Made by a program: the position numbers and the translations under genes. Shown piece after piece: positions 55,771-64,000 of a stretch of 64,000 bases of DNA. The number at the start of each line of letters is the position of its first letter. The first letter of the stretch is position 1. Origin of the DNA: Arthrobacter sp. Y-9 (GTDB taxonomy: Bacteria; Actinomycetota; Actinomycetes; Actinomycetales; Micrococcaceae); assembly GCF_029690065.1 (NCBI RefSeq), contig NZ_CP121463.1, positions 3,100,001 through 3,164,000 of the forward strand, written 5' to 3'. Below the pieces are notes generated by a model, which saw only the letters and a list, made by a program, of their open reading frames with translations, had not been told where the DNA came from and searched no databases.

Positions 55771-56505
55771 TCAGACGACCGGCCGCATGAGCGGCGGATT
55801 CAGCACCGCGCGGCTTCCTGCGCGAGCCTCGGGCGCGAGCCGGTACAGGGCCGCGGGACGACCGGCGTCGCCCGAGGACACGTCGCCCGTCTCCTCGAGG
55901 AATCCCGCGGCGCCCGTGGCCTTGCGGTGGAAGTTCCGCGGATCGAGCCGGACGCCCCAGACCGCCTCATAGACACCCCGCAGCTGGGCGATGGTGAACT
56001 CGTCGCCGCAGAACGCCGCCCCCAGCGGCGAGTACTCCAGCTTGGCGCGTGCCCGCTCCACGCCGTCGGCCAGGATCCGCGCGTGGTCGAAGGCCAGGGC
56101 GCCGGCGTCGTCCAGCACCCGGTCCACCGGGACCCAGAGCGCTTCGCTCGCGTCGCCGCCGCCCGCGACCACGGGGAAGTCCGGCGCGAGCACCAGGTGG
56201 GCGACCGTCAGGACATCACCCCGGGGGTCGCGGCCGGCGGGGCCGTAACTCGCCAACTGCTCAAGGTGCCCGGGCAGGCGTTCGACGCCGGTCTCCTCGG
56301 CAAGCTCCCGTCGCGCCGCCGCGGGAAGCTCCTCCCCCGGCAGGACGAAGACGCCCGGCAGCGCCAGCCGGCCCTTGAACGGCTCGAGCAGACGGCGCAC
56401 CAGCAGCACGTGCAACGCGGCATCGCGCACGGTGAGCGCGACGATGTCCACGGTGACCGGGAAAGCGTGGAAAGCAGCGAGGGCGTCAGACTTCCGGTTC
56501 GTCAT
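55771..56505 (-). CDS. NUDIX domain plus winged-helix regulator (NrtR-like)
   Basis: The 244-residue protein has an N-terminal NUDIX domain with the box GEELPAAARRELAEETGVE and a C-terminal winged helix (FTIAQLRGVYEAVWGVRLDP, RNFHRKATGAAGFLEETGD). NrtR proteins use the NUDIX part to sense ADP-ribose-type molecules and regulate NAD metabolism. It is divergent from the SPFH/NAD-kinase-like pair, with a 25-bp palindrome between. ATG 56505 is chosen (MTNRKSDALAAFHAF). Confidence 0.85.
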   Translation of the reverse strand: MTNRKSDALAAFHAFPVTVDIVALTVRDAALHVLLVRRLLEPFKGRLALPGVFVLPGEELPAAARRELAEETGVERLPGHLEQLASYGPAGRDPRGDVLTVAHLVLAPDFPVVAGGGDASEALWVPVDRVLDDAGALAFDHARILADGVERARAKLEYSPLGAAFCGDEFTIAQLRGVYEAVWGVRLDPRNFHRKATGAAGFLEETGDVSSGDAGRPAALYRLAPEARAGSRAVLNPPLMRPVV

Positions 56506-56520
56506 GGTCCCCAGCCTAGC

Positions 56521-56545
56521 ATTTATCGTCACCTTGACATTAATA
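56521..56545. promoter_or_regulatory. Second, imperfect NrtR-type site next to the nudix gene
   Basis: TTATCGTCACCTTGACATTAA resembles the perfect palindrome at 56566-56590 with the same half-site order (TTATCGTCA...TTGAC). It may mediate autoregulation of the nudix gene. Confidence 0.5.
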
Positions 56546-56565
56546 GCGGAGACCTCCTAGAGTTC

Positions 56566-56590
56566 AATTATCGTCAAGTTGACGATAATT
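56566..56590. promoter_or_regulatory. Perfect 25-bp palindromic operator (NrtR-type)
   Basis: AATTATCGTCAA-G-TTGACGATAATT. It is exactly symmetric around one base and lies 17 nt before the SPFH gene. Such sites are typical of NrtR dimers, and it is positioned to control the SPFH/NAD-kinase-like operon. Confidence 0.75.
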
Positions 56591-56607
56591 AGCGAAGGAG
56601 AGACATC

Positions 56608-57606
56608 ATGACCACCATCAAGAGCTACCCCTGGATCAACCACTTCCTCGGCGGCCCCACCGGTTACGTGGTCCACGTCCAGGGCGGGCAGGTCCGTCAC
56701 CAGGGTGTGGGGCAGGCCTTCTGGTACCGTCCCGGGATCTCAGTGCTGAGCGAGATCCCCGTGGAGGACCGCGAACTGCCGACTCTCTTCCACGCCCTCA
56801 CCCAGGACCACCAGGACGTCAGCGTCCAGGCGAACATCACCTACCGCTTCACCGACCCGGTGCTCGCGAGCGCCCGCCTGGACTTCGGACTCAAGAAGAA
56901 GGACGAGGCACCCGCGACCGGCGCCCAGCAGGTCGAGACGATCATCGGCCAGCTCTGCCAGGCGGCCGCGAACGACCACGTCGCCCGCTTCACCCTGGCC
57001 GATGCCCTGAGCAACGGAGCCGCCCCGCTGCGGGACGTCCTGTTCGGGACCCTGACCCGGGACGCCCGCCTCCAGGACACCGGCATCGCGGTGCTCGGCG
57101 TGCACGTCCTCGCCATCCGACCCGAGGCCGAGGTGGAGCGTGCGCTGCAGACCCCGGTCCGGGAGCAGCTCCAGGCCGAGGCGGACCGCGCCACGTTCGA
57201 ACGGCGGGCACTCGCCGTCGAACGCGAACGCGCCATCGCCGAGAACGAGCTGGCCAACCAGATCGAACTCGCGGCCCGCCGGGAGAACCTGGTGGCCCAG
57301 GAGGGCGCCAACGCCCGCCGTGAGGCGGAGGAGCGTGCGGCCGCAGCAGGTATCGAGGCGCAGGCCGCGGCCGAGCGCGGCGCCATCGCGGCGGAGGCCG
57401 AAGCTGGCAGGATCAAGCTGGTGGGTGAAGCCGAGGCGGCCCGTGAGAAGGCGGCCATGGACACCTACCGCGATCTCGACCAGGGCATCCTGCTCGCCCT
57501 GGCCCTGAAGGAGGCCGCGGCGAACCTGCCCGGCATCCAGAACCTGACCATCACTCCGGACATGCTCGGAACCGCACTGGCCGCCCTGACCGCGGCGAAG
57601 AAGTAG
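56608..57606 (+). CDS. SPFH/band-7 domain protein (slipin-like)
   Basis: The 332-residue protein has an N-terminal SPFH domain (about 15-180: VEDRELPTLFHALTQDHQDV, SVQANITYRFTDPVLASARL, LQDTGIAVLGVHVLAIRPEA). A long charged Ala/Glu-rich coiled coil follows (about 185-290: ERRALAVERERAIAENELAN, RREAEERAAAAGIEAQAAAE). There is no obvious membrane helix, so association with membranes would be peripheral. The gene follows an NrtR-type operator and is 12 nt before a NAD-kinase-like gene. Confidence 0.85.
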   Translation: MTTIKSYPWINHFLGGPTGYVVHVQGGQVRHQGVGQAFWYRPGISVLSEIPVEDRELPTLFHALTQDHQDVSVQANITYRFTDPVLASARLDFGLKKKDEAPATGAQQVETIIGQLCQAAANDHVARFTLADALSNGAAPLRDVLFGTLTRDARLQDTGIAVLGVHVLAIRPEAEVERALQTPVREQLQAEADRATFERRALAVERERAIAENELANQIELAARRENLVAQEGANARREAEERAAAAGIEAQAAAERGAIAAEAEAGRIKLVGEAEAAREKAAMDTYRDLDQGILLALALKEAAANLPGIQNLTITPDMLGTALAALTAAKK

Positions 57607-57618
57607 AGAGGACAGATC

Positions 57619-58521
57619 ATGGCCAATCCCCGGATGGTCCTGGTCCACCGCCGGACCGAGCTGGACGAGCTCCTGGACCGGCACGGGACGCGCGGCCAGG
57701 TGGAGTTCTTCCTCAAGGTCCGCGACCGCGATCTGGCGGAGGTCCAGGCGGCGCACGACACCCTCACCGAAGCCCGCGCCGCACTCCGCCAAGCGGTTCC
57801 CGCCGGCTGGCGGACCGGGGAGGTGGAACGCGCGGATCTCAGCCGCTTCCTCATGGCGCCCGACGACGTCGTGGTGGTGGTCGGGCAGGACGGCCTGGTG
57901 GCGAACACGGCGAAGTACCTCGCGGGCCAGCCGGTGATCGGCGTCAACGCCGAGCCGCGCCGCAACCCCGGCGTGCTCGTCCGCCACAGCCCGCGGCAGG
58001 CGGCGGCGCTGCTGGCTCAGGCCGCCGCCGGGACGCCTGGCGCCTGGGGTCTGCCACTGGAGCGGCTCTCCATGGTGACCGCCCGCACGGATGACGGCCA
58101 GGAACTCTCCGCGCTCAACGAAGTGTTCCTGGGGCACGCCTCGCATCAGTCCGCGCGTTATGAACTGCGCACCCCGGACGGCCGGCGGGAACGGCAGTCC
58201 TCCTCCGGCCTCATCGTCTCCACGGGAACCGGGTCCACGGGCTGGTGCGCGTCGATCGCCGGCGAGCGGGGAGGACGGGCTCTGCCCGCCCCGACCGATC
58301 CGCAGCTGGCGTGGTTCGTCCGCGAGGCCTGGCCGTCCCCGGCGACCGGGGCGACGCTGACCGAGGGGCTGCTCCAGCCCGGCGAAGCTCTCAGCGTCAC
58401 CGTGTCCTCGGAGCAGCTCGTGGTGTTCGGCGACGGCATGGAGGACGACCGGCTGACCCTGACCTGGGGCCAGGAGGTCCTGGTGGGGCTGGCCCCTGCC
58501 CCGTTGAACCTGGTGGGATGA
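57619..58521 (+). CDS. NAD(+) kinase-like protein
   Basis: The 300-residue protein has the diacylglycerol/NAD-kinase fold: DDVVVVVGQDGLVANTAKYL (the GGDG motif reads GQDG), VIGVNAEPRRNPGVLVRHSP, ALNEVFLGHASHQSARYEL (NE motif), SSGLIVSTGTGSTGW. It should phosphorylate NAD(H) or a relative. It differs enough from housekeeping NadK to suggest a specialised role with the SPFH protein and the NrtR-like regulator. Confidence 0.82.
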   Translation: MANPRMVLVHRRTELDELLDRHGTRGQVEFFLKVRDRDLAEVQAAHDTLTEARAALRQAVPAGWRTGEVERADLSRFLMAPDDVVVVVGQDGLVANTAKYLAGQPVIGVNAEPRRNPGVLVRHSPRQAAALLAQAAAGTPGAWGLPLERLSMVTARTDDGQELSALNEVFLGHASHQSARYELRTPDGRRERQSSSGLIVSTGTGSTGWCASIAGERGGRALPAPTDPQLAWFVREAWPSPATGATLTEGLLQPGEALSVTVSSEQLVVFGDGMEDDRLTLTWGQEVLVGLAPAPLNLVG

Positions 58522-58678
58522 ACCCGGTGGCGTAAGCCCGGTGGCGGACTGAGAACGGGTGTGGGGAGTCCCGCTTTCCCGTTGTTCCGCCTCCCCGCTT
58601 TATCGCTTTCCCGCTTCCCCCGACGATCGTGATGGGATCGTCACCGCCGCATATCAGCACACCGTCCAGAATGAGGAC

Positions 58679-59227
58679 ATGAGCACTCGCAGCGATCCTG
58701 CCACGCGCGTCTGGCGCCTGTTCAACGTCGGTCTTCTCGGCCTCGGGGCCCTCCTGCTGGCAGGCTTCTTGGGGATGATGGCTCTCAGCGGCCACCTGTT
58801 CCCGCCATCGACCCGGTGCGCTCCCCCGGCGTTTCACCTCAGCGCTCCGACCGCCCACCCCGGGGACACTCTGACGGTAGAGGCGCCGGACGCCGCATGC
58901 CATCCGCACTACGGCGCGAACGCTCAAGCCGAGGTCCAGCTGATGGACCGGACGTCCACGAGCCTCGTCCGGCTGCTCGTCCCGATGAGCGACGACGGCG
59001 GCTTCCGCACCACCCTGAACGTGCCGGGAAATCTCCCGGCCGGGGATTACACCGTCACCGCCACCCCGTACGGCATCGACACCTGCTTCGATTCAGTCCG
59101 CCTCGGGGGAGCGGCCCAGGGCCACCAGCATTCCGGGGCCACGGCCTTCGCTGCCGAGGCCGACGCCGCGACTCCCCTCGCCAGCTGTGCCTTGCCGCAG
59201 AGGCCGCTGACCGTCGTCGCGCGCTGA
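58679..59227 (+). CDS. Secreted or membrane-anchored protein of unknown function
   Basis: The 182-residue protein has one N-terminal hydrophobic helix (VGLLGLGALLLAGFLGMMAL, about 17-36), then an extracytoplasmic domain beginning FPPSTRCAPPAFHLSAPTAH. PGDTLTVEAPDAACHPHYG and LPAGDYTVTATPYGIDTCFD suggest an immunoglobulin-like beta fold with several Cys that may form disulfides. No specific family recognised. Confidence 0.65.
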   Translation: MSTRSDPATRVWRLFNVGLLGLGALLLAGFLGMMALSGHLFPPSTRCAPPAFHLSAPTAHPGDTLTVEAPDAACHPHYGANAQAEVQLMDRTSTSLVRLLVPMSDDGGFRTTLNVPGNLPAGDYTVTATPYGIDTCFDSVRLGGAAQGHQHSGATAFAAEADAATPLASCALPQRPLTVVAR

Positions 59228-59325
59228 CTGTCGTCGTGTGCTGGGCCTCACCGGCCACCTGCCCGGGACGGGCTCCCGCCGCGTCTCGTCGCGTCCGCGG
59301 GGGGACGCGGGAAGTCGACTGCCCG

Positions 59326-59514
59326 TCAGCCGGTGACCCGGACGTTCTTCGCGAGGGTCTTGAACCGGACGCCGTCGGACTGAAGCACGGTGAGGGTGAC
59401 GGCGCCGGTCTTGCTCGTGTTGACGTCCTGCACGATCCCGGACTTTCCGGCGTGGGTGCCCGCGATGACGTCGCAGCGCTGACCATTCTGCACGGACACG
59501 GATTCCTGGCTCAT
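59326..59514 (-). CDS. Small KOW-motif protein
   Basis: The 62-residue protein has QNGQRCDVIAGTHAGKSGIV and QDVNTSKTGAVTLTVLQSDG, the KOW pattern of a short SH3-like barrel found in NusG and ribosomal protein L24. ATG 59514. It may bind RNA or protein; the role is unknown. Confidence 0.7.
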   Translation of the reverse strand: MSQESVSVQNGQRCDVIAGTHAGKSGIVQDVNTSKTGAVTLTVLQSDGVRFKTLAKNVRVTG

Positions 59515-59575
59515 GCGGCCATGATACTGAGGAGGATTCCCTTGACCGGCACGGGCCTCTGGATAGGCTGGGGCC

Positions 59576-60223
59576 ATGAGCCGAGCATCCGTGGATTCCC
59601 CCCTGCCCCGAAGGATCCTGATCTACGGCGTGACCGGAACCGGGAAGTCGACGGCGGCGGCCCGGCTGAGCCGGATCACGGGGATCCCGTGGCACTCGGC
59701 GGACGATGAGATCGGCTGGCTGCCCGCATCCGAGGCGCCCTGGACCAACCCGAGCGACGACGACATGAGAGCCATCGCGGAGGACATCGTCGCACGCGAC
59801 GAGTGGATCCTGGACAGCGCGTACCGCCAGTTCCGGGACGCTGCGCTGGCCCGGGTGGAACTGGTGGTCGGGCTGGACTACTCCCGACTGTTCTCCTTCG
59901 GCCGTCTGCTGCGGCGGACGTTCCTGCGAGTCAAGGACCGTACGCCGGCATGCAACGGGAACACCGAGACCCTGGGGCGGGTGCTCTCCAACGATTCCAT
60001 CCTCCTGTGGCATTTCCGGAGCTTCCCGGGCAAGCGTGCCCGGATCCGGGCCTGGGCCGACGACCCCTCGGCCCCGCCGGTCCTGGTGTTCCGCAAGGCC
60101 TCCGAGCTGGACCGCTGGCTCGAGGCCCAGGCGGCATGCTTCTCCCCTCGCCCGGAGACCCCTGACGGCGGGCGGTCGGATGCCCGCGACGGCGCCCAGA
60201 CCCCGTCCCGCGACGGCAGATAA
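59576..60223 (+). CDS. P-loop NTPase, adenylate kinase/topology-modulation-like
   Basis: The 215-residue protein has the Walker A in ILIYGVTGTGKSTAAARLS, then ITGIPWHSADDEIGWLPASE and DEWILDSAYRQFRDAALARV. VVGLDYSRLFSFGRLLRRTF and LLWHFRSFPGKRARI are typical of the FlaR/topology-modulation small kinase group. The substrate is unknown. The C-terminal 30 residues are disordered. Confidence 0.8.
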   Translation: MSRASVDSPLPRRILIYGVTGTGKSTAAARLSRITGIPWHSADDEIGWLPASEAPWTNPSDDDMRAIAEDIVARDEWILDSAYRQFRDAALARVELVVGLDYSRLFSFGRLLRRTFLRVKDRTPACNGNTETLGRVLSNDSILLWHFRSFPGKRARIRAWADDPSAPPVLVFRKASELDRWLEAQAACFSPRPETPDGGRSDARDGAQTPSRDGR

Positions 60224-60290
60224 AACAGCCCCGACACCCTCAGGAAACACGCCGGAAATCGTCGACTGCGATGGTGAAGGGGTGGAAATC

Positions 60291-60773
60291 ATGATCGAAC
60301 GTGTCCGGCTCGCCACCCCCGCGCTGGAAGACTTCCTGACCACCCATCAGGCCGAGCTGTCACAGACCGCACCCGCGGAGAGCTGCCATGCCCTGGATGT
60401 CGACGCGCTCCTGCACCCGTCCGTCCGCCTGTTCGCGGCATACCTCGGGCGGGAACTGGCCAGCACGGGCGCCCTCAAGATGATCGACGGCACCCACGAG
60501 GAGCTCAAGTCCATGCGGACCCACCCGGACTACCGGGGCCGCGGTGTGGCTCGCCGCATGCTGGACTTCCTCCTCGAGGATGCCTGGCGCCGCGGCGTCA
60601 CCCGGGTCTCGCTGGAGACCGGGAGCATGGCCTTCTTCGAACCCGCCCGAGCCCTGTATCGGCAGGCGGGTTTCCGTGAATGCCGGCCCTTCGCCGACTA
60701 CGCCGAGGATCCGAACAGCGTCTTCATGAGCCGCGAACTCGCCTGCCAGGCAGTCCTCGCGGTTCCCGCCTGA
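60291..60773 (+). CDS. GNAT-family N-acetyltransferase
   Basis: The 160-residue protein has LKMIDGTHEELKSMRTHPDY, the acetyl-CoA loop RGRGVARRMLDFLLEDAW, VSLETGSMAFFEPARALYRQ and AGFRECRPFADY. ATG 60291 follows aaggggtggaaatc. Relatives resemble PhnO/YafP-type acetyltransferases. The substrate is unknown. Confidence 0.88.
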   Translation: MIERVRLATPALEDFLTTHQAELSQTAPAESCHALDVDALLHPSVRLFAAYLGRELASTGALKMIDGTHEELKSMRTHPDYRGRGVARRMLDFLLEDAWRRGVTRVSLETGSMAFFEPARALYRQAGFRECRPFADYAEDPNSVFMSRELACQAVLAVPA

Positions 60774-60846
60774 CGGGAGAAGCGCTGACCGGAGACGCGG
60801 TGACCGGAGACGCATTGGCGGCGTGATCGCCGGGCGGCGCTGCGGG

Positions 60847-61455
60847 CTACGTTTCGCCGCGCCAGAACCGGCGCCACCAGCCGCGGCCACGTTCCGGCGT
60901 CGGCGGTTCTTCGGGACTCGCGACGACGGCGGCGCGGCGCGAGCGCCAGCGTTCCACTTCCTCTTCGACGTCCCGGGTCGGCGTCACGACCGGCGGACCG
61001 CCCTGCAGTTGCCGGCGGGCGTTGATGACGCGCCGGTTGAATTCCTCGAGCGCCTCGCGGACCTGACGTTCACCGGGCAGCCCGTCCAGGGTGGAGTCGA
61101 GGTCACGGTCCACGGTTCTCAGCAGGATCGCCTCCGGCGCCAGGCCACTCAGGTTCTCGCGCTGGATGAGGCCCTTGAGCCACCAATCGGGGTCGTAGCC
61201 GCCGTCGAGACCGGGGATGGGTTTCCCCGCGTACTGCAGGTTCTCGAACTTGCCCTGGGCCATGGCCTCGCGGACCAGGTAGTCGGCACGCGCCGCGGTG
61301 TTCACGCGGGAACGCTTCTCCCGGAGCGCTTCCTGTTCGGCCTCGTGGGCGCGTTCCTCCTCGGTCAGCGCCGCGCCGTCCGCCCCGGCACGTAGCACCG
61401 CGGCCCGTTCCAGACGGGCCTCGAGCGAATTCCTGCGCGAACCACCGGTGGCCAT
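60847..61455 (-). CDS. DUF1992 (DnaJ-homologue C28 domain) protein
   Basis: The 202-residue protein has AARADYLVREAMAQGKFENL, QYAGKPIPGLDGGYDPDWWL and KGLIQRENLSGLAPEAILLR, the DUF1992 signature. Rich in charged residues, cytosolic, function unknown. It is 5 nt upstream of the gap before... the OsmC gene lies on its upstream side on the same strand. Confidence 0.85.
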   Translation of the reverse strand: MATGGSRRNSLEARLERAAVLRAGADGAALTEEERAHEAEQEALREKRSRVNTAARADYLVREAMAQGKFENLQYAGKPIPGLDGGYDPDWWLKGLIQRENLSGLAPEAILLRTVDRDLDSTLDGLPGERQVREALEEFNRRVINARRQLQGGPPVVTPTRDVEEEVERWRSRRAAVVASPEEPPTPERGRGWWRRFWRGET

Positions 61456-61459
61456 GCTT

Positions 61460-61852
61460 CTACGGTACTTCCTGCAGCAGCTCGACCGTCACCTCTGGTT
61501 CGGAGGCCAGGGTGGCGTGGATGGTGCAGTGCTTGCTGGCACGGAGAAGGGCCTGCTGCTGGGTGTCGGTGAGCCCTTCCGGAAGGCCGAGCCGCACGGT
61601 GATCGACCCCATGCGCCGCGGCTTGTTCGCCATGTCCCCGTCCACCTGGACGGTCAGCGGGGCGGACAGTTCGATGCCGTTGCGCTGCGCGTAGTCGGAC
61701 ACCACGGAGAGGATGCACGACCCGAGGGAGCCGAGAAGAAGTTCGGTGGGCATGAACGTCCCGATTCCCACCTCCACCGAGCTCTCGCCGGACCGGACGG
61801 TGAAGTTCTGCGCCGCGGTCTGCTGGGCGGTGATGCTGTAGTGATCTGCCAT
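61460..61852 (-). CDS. OsmC-family peroxidase-like protein
   Basis: The 130-residue protein has MPTELLLGSLGSCILSVVSD with the first Cys, MANKPRRMGSITVRLGLPEG, and RASKHCTIHATLASEPEVTV with the second Cys. These are the two redox Cys of OsmC/Ohr-like thiol peroxidases. ATG 61852 is chosen; longer upstream frame is antisense-like. It is 4 nt upstream of DUF1992. Confidence 0.88.
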   Translation of the reverse strand: MADHYSITAQQTAAQNFTVRSGESSVEVGIGTFMPTELLLGSLGSCILSVVSDYAQRNGIELSAPLTVQVDGDMANKPRRMGSITVRLGLPEGLTDTQQQALLRASKHCTIHATLASEPEVTVELLQEVP

Positions 61853-61881
61853 GGGAGCCTCCTGAGATGGGGATCGGATGT

Positions 61882-63306
61882 CTAGTCGTGTGTCTTGTCG
61901 TGGGCCCGACCACCCGCCGGGATGCCTGAGTCCGAACCGTCCGTCGACGGGGTGTCCGTTCCACGCTGCCGCAGGTGCTGGATCACGGCCACGGCGATGC
62001 CGACGACCAGCCAGACGGCGCCCACCGTCAGGGCACTGATGTTCGCGAAAGCGATCACGAGCAGGAAGAACACGATTCCGACCACCGGCACGACCAGGTG
62101 CACCAATCGGTTCCCGCTCTTGCGTTTGACCAGGAAGTACCCGATCACGGAGGCATGAAGCAGGATGAAGGCGCTCATGGCCCCGATGGAGACCGTGGAC
62201 GACAGCAGGTCCAGCCCGTCGGGCTCGGCGGCCGCCCACACCGCCAGAATCAGCGTGACCGCGGTGACGAGCACCGTGGCCAGCGCCGGGGCCGAGCCGT
62301 TCCGGGTCACCTTGCCGAATACGGCAGGGAAGCGACGTTCGCGCGACATCGTCATGACCACTCGGCTTCCCGCGGCCAGGCCCATCATTCCGGCGAAGCT
62401 CGCACCCAGCGCCTTGGCGATGCCGAGGAGCGTCGCGAGCCAGGGAGCCACCTGCGAGCGGATCGTGTCGTAGAAGGCGGTGCCCTGCGCCTCAGGATCG
62501 GCGGCCAGCTGAGCCGGGGACGGGACCGTGATGAGCTCCACGATGTAGCTCTGGAAGAGGAAGAGGACGCCCGCGATCACGAGGCACGCGAGCATGGCCT
62601 TGCCGACCATCCGACTGCTGCCTTTGGCCTCCTCGGCGAAGGTGGCGATCGCGTCGAACCCGAGGAATGCCATGGCCGCGATCGACACCGCGCCCAGGAC
62701 GGCGGCCAGAGAGAACCCGTCCACTCCGGCGATCGGCGACAGCGGGGCCTGGTGGATTCCGGATCCGGCGATGGCGGCCAGCGCGGCCACGAGGACGATC
62801 GCCAGCACGGCCACCTCGGCGATCACCACGGCCATCGCCGCACGGGCGAGACTCTTGCCGCCGGCGAGGTTCAGCCCGGTGGTCAGGAGGACGGCGAGTG
62901 CCGTGAAGACCCAGGCGGGGATGGCGGGGAGGAAGGAATGCATGGCCAGACCGGTGAAGAGGAAGGCGACGCTAGGGATGAGGAGGTAGTCCAGCAGGAC
63001 CATCCACCCGGCCACGAATCCCGCGCCCCGGCCTATGCCCGCCGTGGCATAGGAATACACCGACCCGGCGGCCGGGACCACCCGCGACATCTGAGAGTAG
63101 GAGATCGCCGTGAGGGCCATGATGAGCGTGGCCACCACGTAGACCGTGACCACCGCGCCACCACTCTTGGCGTAGATGGGACCGAAGATGCCCACCGGCG
63201 CGGCCGGGCCGATGAAGACCAGCCCATTGCCGATCAACTGCTTGAGACCGAGTGAACGGCGCAGGCCTCCCTCCGGCACTGCGGTGTCTGTGTGCGTTTC
63301 TGACAT
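61882..63306 (-). CDS. APC-family amino acid permease
   Basis: The 474-residue protein has 12 membrane segments: LGLKQLIGNGLVFIGPAAPV, MALTAISYSQMSRVVPAAGS, VYSYATAGIGRGAGFVAGWM, VSIAAMAFLGFDAIATFAEE, ASFAGMMGLAAGSRVVMTMS, RERRFPAVFGKVTRNGSAPA. It is of the putrescine/amino acid importer type. The substrate is unknown. It lies 29 nt upstream of the osmC-like gene. Confidence 0.92.
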   Translation of the reverse strand: MSETHTDTAVPEGGLRRSLGLKQLIGNGLVFIGPAAPVGIFGPIYAKSGGAVVTVYVVATLIMALTAISYSQMSRVVPAAGSVYSYATAGIGRGAGFVAGWMVLLDYLLIPSVAFLFTGLAMHSFLPAIPAWVFTALAVLLTTGLNLAGGKSLARAAMAVVIAEVAVLAIVLVAALAAIAGSGIHQAPLSPIAGVDGFSLAAVLGAVSIAAMAFLGFDAIATFAEEAKGSSRMVGKAMLACLVIAGVLFLFQSYIVELITVPSPAQLAADPEAQGTAFYDTIRSQVAPWLATLLGIAKALGASFAGMMGLAAGSRVVMTMSRERRFPAVFGKVTRNGSAPALATVLVTAVTLILAVWAAAEPDGLDLLSSTVSIGAMSAFILLHASVIGYFLVKRKSGNRLVHLVVPVVGIVFFLLVIAFANISALTVGAVWLVVGIAVAVIQHLRQRGTDTPSTDGSDSGIPAGGRAHDKTHD

Positions 63307-63478
63307 CTGTACGCTCCTGAAGACCTGCCCGAAGGCTCGCGGTGGAACGCCCTCCTCCCCAGGACGGACCGTCTTTCAATTCTGCGCGCCCTCCCCAGGC
63401 CCGCATAGGGGTAAGGGCCGTATGTGGACAAGGTATTCCCGGATGAGGAGCCCCGCCGTCGTGCGGTAGCGTTGCCGG

Positions 63479-63910
63479 ATGCTGTTCAGCGCACTGGAGG
63501 AATACGCGGCCGTCCTGGGGGAATCGTTCACGGTGACCCCCGAAGCGCAGAACAGCGACTACGAATCCGGCGTCGCCCAGCTCAGGGGAGCGTCCTGGCA
63601 TGTCCGGACCGCACGGATCACACCCACCAAGCCGGGCGCGTTCCTGGCCTTCTGGCGCCGCGACGACGACGGCGCCACGGCCCCGTTCGGCCGCCAGGAC
63701 GTCGGCGCAGGTTTGCTCGTGTTCGTGGAGGAGGAAGGACGCCGCGGCGTCTTCCGATTCACGGACGCACATCTCGAGGACCTCGGCATCACCGCCGGGG
63801 CCCGTCCGGGCAAACGTGGTTTCAGGGTGTACCCGTCGTGGTGCGAAGGACTCAACCCGCAGGCCGCGAAGTCCCAGCGCGCACAGGCGCCGGCCTTCCA
63901 GGAATACTGA
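63479..63910 (+). CDS. MepB family protein
   Basis: The 143-residue protein has PEAQNSDYESGVAQLRGASW, VRTARITPTKPGAFLAFWRR, GLLVFVEEEGRRGVFRFTDA and GKRGFRVYPSWCEGLNPQA, matching the MepB family first named in the Staphylococcus mepRAB operon. Biochemical role unknown. Confidence 0.85.
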   Translation: MLFSALEEYAAVLGESFTVTPEAQNSDYESGVAQLRGASWHVRTARITPTKPGAFLAFWRRDDDGATAPFGRQDVGAGLLVFVEEEGRRGVFRFTDAHLEDLGITAGARPGKRGFRVYPSWCEGLNPQAAKSQRAQAPAFQEY

Positions 63911-63963
63911 TGTTCACGAACGAATGAACTCCGGGAGCGCTGAGCCCGGCTCGCCGCACGGGG

Positions 63964-64000
63964 TCACTTCTCGGCCTTCCGCCGCATCATGCCGGGAAGA
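63964..64000 (-). CDS. Possible C-terminal end of a minus-strand gene running off the window
   Basis: One minus-strand frame reads PGMMRRKAEK then TGA at 63966-63964, which looks like a basic protein tail. Only about 12 codons are visible, so this is tentative. Confidence 0.3.
   Translation of the reverse strand, partial: LPGMMRRKAEK

Overview
The window is high-G+C actinobacterial DNA. Gene content and style (homodimeric AceE, DUF559/AbiEi proteins, MepB, Pr6Pr, sterol-carrier next to purD, GTG/TTG starts behind strong GGAGG sites) suggest a Micrococcaceae member close to Arthrobacter. The species cannot be fixed from the sequence alone.

Layout. 1-2342: the start of purD (minus, cut by the window edge), an asparaginase and a sterol-carrier-like gene. 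2343-12164: a visibly less G+C-rich accessory island. Its core (2796-10365, all minus) is a tightly coupled operon for a microcin C-like Trojan-horse peptide-nucleotide antibiotic. In transcription order it holds an MFS exporter, an S51 peptidase, a bifunctional MccB (ThiF domain plus C-terminal methyltransferase-like domain), a 23-codon precursor gene mccA ending in Asn, an MccD-like transferase, a fold-III PLP decarboxylase, a CmoA-like MccS and a YqcI/YcgG-family protein. Both island flanks contain degenerate DNA. mccA is too short for ordinary gene calling and is the key observation of the window.

12165-18571: Pr6Pr membrane protein, sugar porter, DCC protein, an MFS carboxylate transporter preceded by a truncated dctA, an SDR and a racemase-family protein that lacks one catalytic Cys. 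18669-20249: an NCS1 allantoin/hydantoin-type permease. 20690-23437: aceE. 23541-44006: a large purine-salvage and catabolism block. It contains a MocA-like protein, a one-chain xanthine dehydrogenase with unusual domain order, XdhC, two nucleobase permease types, guanine deaminase, 8-oxoguanine deaminase, uricase, an IclR regulator, malic enzyme, malate synthase, a DUF6986 lyase-like protein and AllE. Copies of a TTCC-N7-GGAA palindrome lie before several of these genes and suggest one IclR/AllR-type regulon that takes purines to glyoxylate, malate and pyruvate. Uricase has an orphan intrinsic terminator in its leader.

44014-45884: an AbiEi/AbiEii toxin-antitoxin pair flanked by a 94-bp direct repeat, apparently inserted into a terminator shared by allE and lacZ. 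45888-53031: a LacZ plus sugar ABC-importer operon with a divergent TetR regulator. 53103-64000: mostly housekeeping or poorly known genes, including a divergent NrtR-like NUDIX regulator / SPFH protein / NAD-kinase-like unit with a near-perfect 25-bp operator. No rRNA, tRNA, CRISPR array or intact insertion sequence was seen.
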